64,000 nt of DNA from Hymenolepis diminuta. Taxonomy: Eukaryota > Platyhelminthes > Cestoda > Cyclophyllidea > Hymenolepididae. The DNA is taken from positions 1,014,915-1,078,914 of the forward strand of contig CAADRB010000030.1 of assembly GCA_900708905.1 (NCBI GenBank), written 5' to 3'. The position numbers and the translations under genes were made by a program. The notes under the pieces are model-generated. The model saw nothing but the letters and a program-made list of their open reading frames with translations, searched no databases and was not told the DNA's origin. Shown piece by piece: positions 1 through 13,500 of this stretch (within the stretch, counting starts at the first letter, position 1; each line of letters starts with the position of its first letter).

Positions 1-1411
1 AAAAGGACAGACTCTAATAGAAGTCTGTTAGCCGTAAAATTTAATAATGGATTTCACTTGTTACTTGCTGAATGGGTTATTTTTATAGTCCAACTAAATC
101 CACTTTGAAACATTTTCTGATTCTTTTTCTATGCATTCAATTTATTGTTATGCCTTAGATAGAATCATTAGACGTTCGATCACGTAGCAATATTTCAGAT
201 CTTTAGCTGTCCCAAGTTTAAATATACTGCGTCCATTTAACTGCACCTGTTTATGTAGTATTCGATGATCTGATAGGCTTAAGTAAGCGAGTACATACTG
301 ACTTGACCGTTTTATTTACGCTAGCATATGCACCCTACCTAAACGTGGCATTAGCATAAACTTTGTTTCTGTCTAGACACACCTTTTGACTTTCCTCTTA
401 GACGTATCAATTTACCAAACTGTAATATTCAAATCAATTTTTTCCCCATTGTGGTTTAATATTAAAACTTGTTTATCAAATTGGTTCATTACACATTCCA
501 TTTTGCAGATATGTAGGTTCTTATCTATTTATTTAAATTATTTAACTGTGAGATATAACCCTAAATCGGAAATAATTTAACCTACCAGTTCAATCTTGTT
601 GATGTGCTGGGCTCCCAATATCTGACAAAATGATAGACTCCCTTTGAGACATTGCGACTTTAACCTTCCCCAACTTTCAAGTGCACCTGGTTCGCCCTCA
701 ACGCAGTTGCAGGGGACAATATGCAAAAATGTGGCGTAGTCAAGACGCTTATCTTCTAGGTCCTTATATGTAGTACATGGAGATAATATTATAGCTATTG
801 CTGCCATCCAGTGGGAAGAATGGTGAGTTCCTGTAAATCAAGGATACTACGGCAATCAGGGAAAAAATACTTCTACAAACTTAGGACATGTGAGAAATCA
901 CTGGCTTCCTAGTTAGCCAAAAACGCAGCAGTGGGGAGATTTCGTTCCTACGCATGAAATTGGGAGCCAATAATCGTTAACCCCTTGCAAGATTGAAGAA
1001 ACTTGCGAATTCTGTTCATGTGCACCGAAAATACCCTGTTTGACTTCCTAAAACACCGAAGTCCTATTGATATACAGAGTCTATTTCTAGGATTAAACGC
1101 TAGATATCACATGTAATAATGAATTAGAAAATTAAAAGGTTTAATGATAACGACTGGAATGATTAATGGCCTTCAAACCAGGAGAGTTAGGGTTATCTTT
1201 AGTTACCACCTAGAGAATAGGACTGACAATTTATAATATCTATGCTTCAGAAATTCACTGATAACCATCCTTTTATTCACAAAAATCAACAATCGCACCC
1301 TACTCATACGCGAAATCATCGTAAATTTAAACCTCTGAAGAGATATTCAATTAGTTCGTTGTTATTTAGTTATTATTAAGTTCATTTGTTATATCGTCAA
1401 ATTTCGCTTAC
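1..1411. other. Protocadherin intron after exon 6 (or 3' flank)
   Basis: Holds the R2 copy at 590-1060. The tail frame is still open at the exon 6 donor, so at least one more exon must follow. A weak acceptor (GACTTCTATTAG on the minus strand, ending near position 14) could open it at the window edge. No convincing exon elsewhere here. Confidence 0.4.
590..1060. repeat. Interspersed repeat R2, copy
   Basis: The segment with CTTCCTAGTTAGCC, GCAGCAGTGGGG and TTGCGAATTCTGTTCATG aligns with 2380-2520 and 32330-32460. Its left part (GATAGACTCCCTTTGAGACA) also aligns with 11530-11570. Degenerate, non-coding. Confidence 0.5.
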
Positions 1412-1559
1412 CAATTGGACTGAGAGCAAGAGTTTCGGAGATTGGTCCTTCATTCATGTTTTGTCTCTCAAAGTTATTATCCACAAACACAATTTTTCCT
1501 GGAGCCTGGGTACCCTGAATCATTCGATATAGCGATGTTTTCTCATTAGGTTCCAGACT
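1412..1559 (-). CDS. Protocadherin exon 6 (cytoplasmic)
   Basis: The acceptor TTGTAG and donor GTAAGC, phase 0 to 1, enclose SLEPNEKTSLYRMIQGTQ, KIVFVDNNFERQ and SETLALSPI. The intron upstream (1560-1640) separates it from a fresh copy of repeat R1. Confidence 0.72.
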
Positions 1560-4500
1560 CTACAAAATTAATAAATATTAAAATTCCAAACTTTGTAAAA
1601 TCCTCTAATAATTTATTTTTGTCCCGTTGAGTAAACACAACTAACAGAGCTCTGCTAACTTAAAATTTTAGCTATCTCTTCTCGGCTATGTCAAAACCGC
1701 AATCTGATGAATTGCATGTAAGAAAATGTTGTCTTCCCAACTATTTGAAGAAATGAACAAAATGAAGTGGTAAGACCGACCCTTCTTGATTAAATGATGT
1801 CAGTCAATAAGCACTGAACAACATTACAGACATGCATTTGCTCTAATGCAGGAGAAGAATCGTGAAATTTGAGTTTCGTAACGTGAACCGCCCATTGAGT
1901 AAATATTTTACAGTCCGAGTCCAAAAATCAAATGAAGTAAGATTCTTTGATACCTTGACGTTGCTCTCTGTATCGCTTTGATCTCCTCCCCCTATCATTT
2001 GTTGAAATTACTGTTATTCGGTGTCAAATTCTTCCCATGATTGGAAATTGAGAATTTTTTACTCTGGATAACAAAAATAGCAATCAAGGAGGTCTCAAAA
2101 GGCTTTTCTAACTGTTTAATATTAGCATTGGTAAACTCGAGATAATTTGGTAAAATTGTTACTTTAGTTCTCATAATTTATTAAAATGTTCCTAGTGATC
2201 ATAATACGAGTAATAGCCATGTTAAAACAGTAGGCTGTCACTGATATAAAATTGACTACCACCACACCAAGCAAAGTGTTTACTGTTGTAACTATATTGC
2301 TATCGCCCTTCAGATCTTTATATAACGCGGAAACACTATAGAAACATTCGAAGACGGCCCATTAGTTTATTGATAGAGATGTTTGACAAATAATTGACTT
2401 CCTGGTTAGCCTATAATTGCAGCAGTAGCTAGGTTCCAGTCCTAAGACAGTGCTTGGAAAACCATAATCAATAAATGAATTTTTGAGAAAGCGTGTAAAT
2501 TCTATTCAAACAATTGTTACGAAGTGGGATGCCCATTCTTATTGCTTCAAAGTTAACTTTTTTAGCTATGCAGACAATCTATCATTTATCAACCTCCTAT
2601 TTTTCTTATTTTTAGCCGCAAATTGCTATCTATTAATTCTGTGCCGCAAGTCCTTGGAAAACGTATATTTTGGAATTCTAACTAGAATTCCGACCTCCAT
2701 ATATCATTTACAAGAGAGGAGATTTTTCATTCTTATACGAGAGCCAACCGCCGACTATCTGTTTTAGGCAAAATAACAGAATCTCTAGTAAAAGAGCAAA
2801 TTATCACAGTACTTTCACCTAACCAAACTATACTTTATGTCGTCTAGAAAAACTTAATACGCATTTGATGTCTAGCCATATGTATTAATTTTCCATTATT
2901 CACTTGAAGGGCATGTCTATTATAAGTTATATTTTCTTAAAAATCATACCTAAACTTGATTAATTTAGGTGATCGAAAAATATGGCATGCCATTTTGCAT
3001 AGTTGCTATCCCGAAGAGTAAGGTTAATTTTTCTGAGAATGGATGTGAAGACAAATAAATATTTTAAAGGATGAACAGATACGTATTTACATTAAACTAG
3101 AGAGAGAATGCATGAAGAAAGGACATTTCCGTTCATGTTTATTACGACATTATTTCCAGAAATAAGTTTATCCAAATATATTATTTGATATTGATTTAAT
3201 TATTGACAAAAAACGGTTTCATCAATCACTTAACTGAATAGGACGACAGGATAGTTAAAAACTATGATGAAAAATTAATATAATTAATTATATTGAATAT
3301 ATTTATGATAAACTTCAGTTACCAATTATAAATATGACAAAAATTAATCTTCTCCATTTTTATGTAATTACGTACTGATGAATGACCTTCATTGTTAAAA
3401 TCTGACTTCATACAAATTAATTAATCCGTCAATGAGCATGGGACATCACGGACAAGAGTTTTCCCAAGAGGGCAGATAATTATATCTTAATTTTGATACG
3501 TGAAGCAGTGAACTGCCCATTACACAAATGTTTCACAACCTGAATTGAAAAACCGAACGAGGTAAAAGTCCTTCGTTATCGTTACTTTATTCTCAAATTC
3601 TACTCGATTTCCTTTTCTAAAGTATTTATTGGATCATTTGGTGCCACTCGAGTTCGGTCACTTTCCAACGGTCCAATAGTATAACAATATATGATTATAG
3701 TCGACTTTCCGTTGCCAATTGAAAAATAATCTCATATCAGTTTGTCGAATAAATAATTCTAATCTGTATTAAAAGCTTATTTAATTAAATAAGACTAATT
3801 CCAGTTTGGAATGCAGACAAGATAGGTAGGCAAAAATAATTTCTGAACTTGTAATGAAATATCACCATGTGGTATTCAAATGGGCTAAATGTGGTATGAT
3901 TTTTAATTTTTTAATGAAATTACATGTAATTACCTACCTCACAAGCTGCAGAATTATCATTTTTGAAGTTCCCTGGAGTATAATCCATATTCGAAGTTGT
4001 TTCTTCCCCTAAAATAGCAAGCGAACAAAATAGCGTTAGTTATCATTGTATAAATGAACACAAAATTAATTTGATTTTCGAGAAAAAGAACATGAAATTA
4101 ATTCCTCTTCATTTTAATGTATAAAATACTAAATGATATGATATTAAATTTGGTAGAATACAATATTTCAATCAATGCTTTATGTTAGATTAAATTGTAA
4201 GTCTGGTTTTTGACAGTCTCGAAAGTTCACGTGAGAGTAAAAAGGCTTTGAAAGGTTTGAATAATAATTGTTAGTCAGCGAAAAATTGATGTATAAAATT
4301 AAACATAAATTTTGAAGAAAATAAAAAATAAATGGTTGATCCCAAATTAAACAATTCTTCCCATCACTAATTGCAATTATCCTCGGTGACCACCTTGATT
4401 TTAGCGACCCGTCCAGATTAGGAGGAAGAAGACAGATTTCTTTTAACTCAAAGAGGGTTCCTTCCTTATTTTATTAAAAAATCTGATTATTGAATTGGAC

Positions 4501-7500
4501 TAAGGGATTGGCTATCTGATTAGTCAGTAACAGGTAACGGGTATCAGGGAGGTGGTGGGGAGTGGAAGTAATCGATAAATCCTTGTGACGGAAGAACTAT
4601 TTTCGCACAAAGAAATTTAATGAGTCCTACTCAGGACATCGAAAATATTATAAGCTGTCTAACATCGATATCCTTTTGGTCGGTGGATTTGGTGACTGTT
4701 ATAGCCAAAAGAGTTTTAACTTTATTTCGTTGGCGAAAGTAATCATAAAGCTTCACAGACCACCCTCTTTAATGTGCTAGAATTGGAAAGCTGTGCATCA
4801 TACTGTCCAATGTGTATCTTTGATACGACTTTTAAACAAATTGACCTATTACTTTTCGTTAGCATAAATAAATTTTTATTGCAAGATATCTGCAAAAATT
4901 CCGAAATGACAAATGTTATTTTATGACTAATCATTACTAAGGGAGTGTATTTTGACACACATACTAATCATTACAATCTCTCTGGTAATATAGTTATGTA
5001 AAGCACTTAATAAGTAATTTTAATCAAATGTCAAGTCTGATATATGGCCTAATTTCAGTTCGTTATCATTATATATTGCTGACATTTCGATCCTGTGCCA
5101 TAAAATATTATGCAATACAAATTTATTTCAATTTGAAATTCTATGACGATATATATTTTAACAAGCACCCTGGCTTTGGAAATTGTTTGTGCATATTTGA
5201 AAACATAATTCTTCTACTTTGTCAGTAATTTCGATTAATAAAATACGATTGACTACGTACTTTCTTATTAAGATAATGGAAAGGGCACTTTCCAGCTTCT
5301 CAATATGTTAAATGGCTATAGAAAGTGAATAGTAAAATCGTTTGGTACGATCATCAAAAATCTATAATTTTATATTTCAAATCAAAATATTTGAAATTTG
5401 TAAAATTGACCTATTCAAATGAACTTGTATGGTCTCTTCACATCACGTGTCAAGCATTTTGTTCATGAATAACCAAAATTAAGCCCTGTGTATTTACTTT
5501 TATGAGTCTTGCCTTAGAAGGATAGAAAATTTAATCCTAGAAATGAAAAAAACTGCTAAGATACCAAAAATCATCACAAAGAAAATTATAGAGATGCAGT
5601 CAGAAAATCAAGTCATTGACTAATCCTCTGAAGTTAATTGGTTCTAGGATATGTAATAGATTTTCCTTCTTTCAGAAAACGGCTTATATTCTTGAAATAA
5701 TGGAAAAATCAAAACAGAAGAAACTCTGTTCAATTGGAATCAAGCAACACCTCCATTTCATATTACATATTACAAGGATGAATTATGAATTCAAACTCTA
5801 CAGAGCTCATCCGGTTCGTACACCATCAACTCTAACTTAACCAACCAATCTTTTAGGAAAGCGTTTTCAGCACTTTACTGCAACAGAGAGGCAGCATCAT
5901 GGAGCCTCCTTGGCAAGAAACTTGAATTCGCCACTCTTCTAAAACAGTGCTGTGGTGATTTCGCTTTTGAAGCGTGTAACCGTGGACTCCGAATCTGTAA
6001 CCTCGAACTGCACAAACATTTACTTTAGCCCTTGCGCCGTCAAACCCTGTAATTTAAGGTATTGTAATATTACAACTGCTTACAATTCTTTTTTAAGAAA
6101 GACTTGAGTCAAAAATGGCAATTAAGAAGGATTCAAGGAATTCCAACACATAAAAATCACTTTATGTTTAATTTAATAGAAACGACATCTACAAGACTAC
6201 AATTCCCTTTCTGTTTTGAATAATTAAAATTGACCACTAATCATTAGGATCGATCAGAAATGTTGCTATTTTGAGTTTTTTCTCCATTTCAACCCTCTAT
6301 TCACGGTTGATTATTTATTGTATTTAACTTATAAGAAATGACATCTGCTCATGTAAAACATCTATTATTTCCATTCAGTGTATGACAACCAAGATATTGT
6401 GCAGTTTATATCCTCTGTTAAGAATAACAGCCAACAATGTAGTTTAAATATTTCTTAAATAAGCTTAAGATTCCAATTATCTAGCTAAATTTTTAGTATT
6501 CTATGCTTCTCAATAATTAGAATGAAATTCTACTCCCTGGGAGCACAAATATTAGCACTTACATAAGAGGGGGAGAGAGTAAAGATTGTCGAATAACTGT
6601 CATCATGCATAAATTTTGTCCCTTTCTCTAAGTGTACATTTAAATAACTGTTAGCAATACCCACCTTTTCGTTTATTCTTCCCTCCGATTGAAAAGTAGA
6701 TAGATTTACGTTTTACCAAGTACACCAATATCAGGGCTGCACAGAGGAAGACCGCAAATATCACTGCAACGCAGATTATAACTGCCTCACTAACAGTCAC
6801 TCCACTTCTACGATACGAAGTGCCCTGCTTCTCGAATTCATCTCTCAAATACCGATGTTTATCCTCCCATTTTGAACGGGAAGATGCCCAATCAGCTCCA
6901 AATTCATTGTAAGCATCGTTATCCCAAACACCCGGATATTCAGCAGCTCCTCCCGACTGTGTAGAGGATGCTCCCCCAGGAAATCGATTTGCTGCAGAGT
7001 ACAGGTTAGTGTCTTGAGTAGCGGGATAGATAATACCTCCAGGATTTCCTGCTTTACTCACAGCCGGTCGACCCATGACAACACGTAAACGGGCTGGGAC
7101 TGCACAACGTGGTGGAACCCCTTGATCGCAAGCTTCAAATTGGAGGAGATAGCTTGAAGCCTCCTTTGTAGCTGGATGAGCATTCTTCAGAACGAGTGAT
7201 CCGGAAGTTGGGTCCAAGTAGAAGATGTCGTCAACATTTCCCGAGGTGATTGCGTAGCGGATTTGACCGTTTGGACCTGCATCTAGGTCATGAGCCTCTA
7301 TCCGGATCAGTAGCCGAGCGATTGGATTCGCTAAAATGGAGAATAAAATTCACTAATACTTAGATTCATTTATCTTTTTATTAGCCCTCCTCCCACTTTC
7401 TAATAAACGATTCCCATTTATCATGTTAGAAGTGCTAATCACAGAAGTTCTGCAATTAGCTAACATCTCCCTGCCATATAGATCCACTTAACTTTTAAAG

Positions 7501-10500
7501 GTTACAACAATTAGGGCTGCTAATATAGCTTAAACTGAAGATTAAATCTCCTTAATCTAGATACAAGTTATGTGTTCCTAGGGAGATGACACACTTCTTT
7601 ATTCTTTACTTTTCGTCTTTTCTTCTAAAATTTTAAGTCTACGTGCATATTGTTGACCTCAATAATTAGTGCCATTCCATAACATTAAAAAGTAATCATG
7701 ATCTTGGTTCGACACCTAACAGAGCTCTGCTAACTTAAAATTTTAGCTATCTCTTCTCGGCTATGTCAAAACCGCAATCTGATGAATTGCATGTAAGAAA
7801 ATGTTGTCTTCCCAACTATTTGAAGAAATGAACAAAATGAAGTGGTAAGACCGACCCTTCTTGATTAAATGATGTCAGTCAATAAGCACTGAACAACATT
7901 ACAGACATGCATTTGCTCTAATGCAGGAGAAGAATCGTGAAATTTGAGTTTCGTAACGTGAACCGCCCATTGAGTAAATATTTTACAGTCCGAGTCCAAA
8001 AATCAAATGAAGTAAGATTCTTTGATACCTTGACGTTGCTCTCTGTATCGCTTTGATCTCCTCCCCCTATCATTTGTTGAAATTACTGTTATTCGATGTC
8101 AAATTCTTCCCATGATTGGAAATTGAGAATTTTTGTATTACTGTGGATAATAAAAAAACCCCAGTCATGAGGCAAATCAAGCAATCAGGTCTAATCATAA
8201 TAATTGACTAGATTACTGGTCACTAAAACCAAGTTAATTTGCAAGTTTAGTTAGTCACACAGACGTGGTCCTTGAATGTTTTACATAATAAGAGTGCAAT
8301 ACTTTCATAAGCCCGATATGAGAAGTTCTCATAAGACTTGACTTGTGTAGTGAAAAGGTATCCTGGAACCGCTCTCATGAGAATCTCGCATTCTGTTGCT
8401 CCTCTTGTTGATCGGTGTTACTCAGATCAGTTAAATGTCCTCATCTCTATCGAACTCGTGACTTCTGGCATACCATAATGGCATAAATGTGGCTATTTTT
8501 GTGTGAATTGAATGAGAGAACAAACGGTTTCTGTTGTTCAACTTATTTTAATGTGGTTATAGCTAACGTTGACACGTCGTTCTAAAACCGCCATGATTTC
8601 AGCTGACTCGGAAATTTCCTAACTCCCGTAAATTCAATCCCTACTGCATCAGTGCACAAGATAACTTTCTAATAAACCACATATGATTAATTTATAAAAA
8701 ATTCAAGTTAAAGACATTACGCAGTGCACAAGGTATTTGAGACCACTTACATTTTGCAATTTAAACTAACCCGATAAAATAATTAGTGTATTTTTTATAT
8801 CAGAAGATTTCAAGGTGGATACTAATATAACTAGTGATAAGAAAAGGCACGCTGCAACAGTGTCAATAAAACTGAAACATAGGAATTTAGAAATTACAAG
8901 ATTTCTAAATCGCAACATCTTTCGTTTACAAAGTCAGAGAGGAACTGAATGAAAACAGTGGAAATTGAATTGGCCGCCACGAGGAAGAGAAAAGAGCATT
9001 GTCAACGCTCTGCTCACTCACTCAGAATACCAGAGTTTGTGTGAAGAGTGCATGGCATGGCATGATAGACGAAAATCGTAGGAAGTCAACATGCGACATC
9101 TTGAGAAACATCTTCAGGTGTCCGAAAGAACAACAATATGTAAGGAATATTGTTCATCAAAACCCCAAACACAAACCATACATTCTTAGGTGAAGTCAGT
9201 TTTTGTCGACAAAAACAGCTCAAGAGAATCGTTTAATGCATGCAAAACGACTCTAAACAAATTAAAACATCCATGAGAACAGGAATGTCTTTGGTTTTTA
9301 CCTGACGCAGAAACTTCCACCAGGATGTAAATGTCGAACCAAGAAATGACAGGTGACGGACCCCACTGAAGTTCCAACCGTTATGCAAGTGCACGAAATT
9401 TTCGGCAACAGTGATGGTTTTCGGTGTTGTGAAGAGCCGTGAGAAAGGGACACATCATGACTCCCCTATTTTTTTCCACAGTGCCTTACAGTGAATGCAG
9501 ATGCAGGTGCAAATGCAGGTGCAGATGCCTATGTGGAGACTCTTCAAATCATTGTTGTTAAGCCGTCTTGGATAGACAGTGTAGTCAATGATGGGGAATC
9601 CTATGTCTTTCAACAAGATTCGGCTCCATCCCATAAAGCTCTCAAAAGGTAGGATTGGAGGGATGGCCGAGAATTTTTATTATCACGCCACACCAAATTT
9701 ATGGGCACCTCCTAACTCACCAGATCTTAATCCTTTGCATTTTTACGTGTGGCGAGGGACGGGGTGGGGCGTGACTGAAAAGGAAGTTAATAAGCATCCC
9801 TATTACACCAAACTCCCCTCTCTGATAAGTTCCACCTGATCTGGTCAAAGCTTGCAGTCGCTTTCGGACTCGAATTGAGTCGATGACAGAAGCCGAATGT
9901 GGATAAATAGAATAGGTTATGTTAATATTATGTTAATTTGTTTTGTTAAAAGAAATTGTGAGTTTCATCCGTTAACAGTTTCATTTTCTGTTTTTCTAAA
10001 AGTGCTAAGTGGATCCCCAGATGCTCTATGTACCGCCTATATTCGAAGCGACAATTAATCAGTGATAAATTCAAAATCTTCATCTGAATTTAATATTTTA
10101 ATAATATCTTGGCGTAATTAATTAATAAAATCTCTTAAGTTGTCTTATGTAAATTAATGTTTTAGCTTTACCAAACATATAAAGTTATTATTTAATTAAC
10201 TACTTATCAAGAATTCGCATTAAATGCTTTTGATCAAGAAAAATTAAATAGTTTCACTCAATTATCTTTTAATTCGATAATGTAATTGGTGAGGCTCATA
10301 TAAATCGTTAGCGACGATATCAACTTACAGTTGGTGTCGAGAGAGCCACCATTAGCAGGCAACCGACTGACGGCCACAACTGGAATACGATCTTTGTCTG
10401 AGATCGGGGCTGAAGCTGATGCAGACCCAGAGGATGGAGATGGAGATTGGGAATCGAGATTACCTTGAGAAGGTGGTGGAGGAGAGAACGTATCGCCCTC

Positions 10501-13500
10501 AAAGAATGTTTCACTCCCTGACGCTTTGCCGCTATCCAATGTTTCAGCTGCTGGTCGTATGAACACCGGATCATTGTCATTCTCGTCCTGAAATGAAGTG
10601 ATTGTGTGTCAGTCAGTGCCAGGCACTAACAGCTAAGGGCTTAACGACAGCAACAACATCAGCTAATTAGACGTTCGTTTATGCACCTTTCNNNNNNNNN
10701 NNNNNNNNNNNNNNNNNNNNNNNNTCTGATGCCAATTCGTGTCTGTTAACTAAGACACTCTTTTCTGGTAAAAGTTAGGTAACCGCTTACAAGAAGCCCG
10801 TTGCATGGACTGTGAATAAACGAATTTTTATATAGTCATTTCAGTAAGTTAGTAATATGATTTGCCTTCTGAATAGTGTTTTAAGAACGTGAGAGACTAG
10901 GAGGTGGTCCCTTTGAAAAAAAGTTCCAAAAATGAGACATTAAGACCTGCCAGTAAGGTACCTTGCAATCCGTTATTTATTTATTTCAACCTGAAAATTT
11001 GATACGTCATATTTCCGGTTCTATGTAAATAAATTATCTTTATCGTAATAAAGGGCGAAATTGATTTGTAGCAGGATACGTTGGAGCTTTCAGAGGGAGC
11101 TAGTGTTTGCACACTCATGTAATGCTTTGTTACTACTTAAGTTGCTACAGATACAGTCAATTAAAGATGACTAAATACATCTGAAACTGGATGAAGTCCT
11201 CTTCCTCTAAAGTAATTTTGAAACTTAACAAAGACTACTTATTGAAATGAAAATCCCTTCGTACATTTGATGTAAGTTTTACCCAGACCAACTCTCAATA
11301 TGTACTGCTTGCACCCATATACTGGTAAGATTGACAGGCCACTTGAAGATCTCTTGCGGGATGTGACTGCTTATCCTGAGACAAAACACAGATTTTGTGA
11401 CCGTGTCAGATACATTTGCTGGTGTCGATTATCCTATTTGGTGTACTCTACAATATAAGGGACGTTTCTATACAAAACGCAATCTCAAATTCATGACGAT
11501 CTACAGATAGTTTTTTGGTACTCAGGCTATCGATGTCGGACAACATGATAAACTCTCTTTGAGACATGGGGATTTGAGTATGGTTGGCCTTTCCCTGTCC
11601 TCAAATATGCCCCGTTTGTCTATCTAATCAGCAGTTATAATTGACACAATATAAAACTACGTGAAATAGACAGAAGCTTTCCTCCATAGGGTCTTCTGGA
11701 ATTTAGTACGCGGTTTCAAATACATTACAACTATTATTAGAAGAATTGAAATTAGTAACTGCTAGATGTATAACCACATTTTGGTCCAAATTTTAGTTCA
11801 TTCGCATTCGATTTTCGAGGTGTTTTCTTCTGTGAAAATCGGTGCGCTTTCACACAGTTAAAGCGTGACCGGATGTTAGGATGACAGCTTTGCAAATTGA
11901 TGTTTAACATAAACATCAAATTGGATCAGAGAACCCTTACTTATTGACTTTAAATCAGTTATATGTTGGTGAAAGTTTGATTTCTTGAGGGCTTGAAATT
12001 CCAGCTATTCAGGATAATTCATATTACAAAAGGAAACGAATTAAGCCATTTAAATAATGAAAACTAACACTCATTTGTCAATTTACGTCTCAAACGGCAG
12101 TTTTTCTTATAGGACAAGGCGTCCAAAAACCATGACACCAATGTTTTGGTAGCTGTGTTGTTATATTTTTTATGTTAATGAATGAAATAAATTTGATGGA
12201 AGGCCCATTTTAACAAAACACCACATTATTTAAAGAGGTGTTTGAAATTAATTTTTACTAACTCTACAACATTACATAAAAATCATATGAAGAAGGGTGA
12301 CTTAAAAGTAAATCCATATAAAGACCCCCAACGTTTAAATGTTTAAAAAAGAGCCAAATTAACGAAATAAAATGGATTTCTGGGTTTAAGAAATGAACTA
12401 TGGATCTGACACGGTTCAATAATTGTGTTCCGGGCCGTTTGATAAGTAGTTCAAATTTTAAATAAAAATTCATATCCTATTTTAACCTTTCCCATACCAC
12501 TTTGTTAAAAAACAACTGCGTACTAATTAATTTAATCGATTTTAAGGCAGGGAGTTACTTCTCGATTACTCCCGTAAAAGGAGTATAAAGCCTACAATCG
12601 TAGAGATGGAAAATATATCCTTCACTGTTATTACTACCATTGTTAAAATGCTGTCAAGTTACCTAAGATAGCACTCAGTTTAACCGCATGGCAAGGACTG
12701 AGTAATTATATAATCAGCCAAATAAATGCCAATAAAGTTTATCGTTTTCTCCTTTTTTACTAGCACGGCTTAAGCGTAGGCAGAGCGTGGCCCGATAGAA
12801 CTATTTTAAGATGAATTAATGAATGAGTAGTTGCTTCTTTCCGCCCACGTTATGCCCCTACGGAAGAAAACAAATCGGTTGTAGTAGAAGTACGACTGAT
12901 ATCGCGTCATATGAACAAAGGCCGGATAACATCAGAGAGTTTCGGTGGCGTAGCAACAGTGCATGTCTGCCACGAATGAAACGAGCAATAACCAATAATT
13001 CGCTTAGCCACATCTGTAGTGGTTTGTTGCTGCTGCCGTAACTACGTTATTTTCCCACATCCCTTTTTTGAAGTCAACAAAGATGGAAGGAAGCTACGGT
13101 GGCAGCGGCTATCCCAAAAAGCCGCTTGCAAGTTTAAGTCCGGCGTGTGTTTGGACGGAGATATACAGCTACCCGGAAAAGGTGGCTTCCTGCTTTGAAT
13201 TTACAACATTTACTGTATACAAATACATAAATGAAATGATTCTGTTTGCCTGTTTGTAGTTTAATGGCTAATAGGAGGAAAAGAAGTTTTTATTTATCCC
13301 GCCTCAAATTCAAAATACACCTAACCTTTCTATAAGAATCTGAATAGCTAAGACTTTATGAAATAGACTGCTAATATTCATTCGGACTTAAGATGGCTGA
13401 TTAAAATCGCTCAGCAATTATATAATTCATCTTGAATAAATGACTCATTACTGACCCATATTCGTTAAAGAAAAGTATTGTATAAAGGGCAAAGATTTCT

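Noticed and set aside
577..807. 76-codon minus-strand ORF as a last protocadherin exon
   Set aside because: It overlaps the R2 repeat, and its composition does not resemble a cytoplasmic tail; no acceptor fits the phase left by exon 6.
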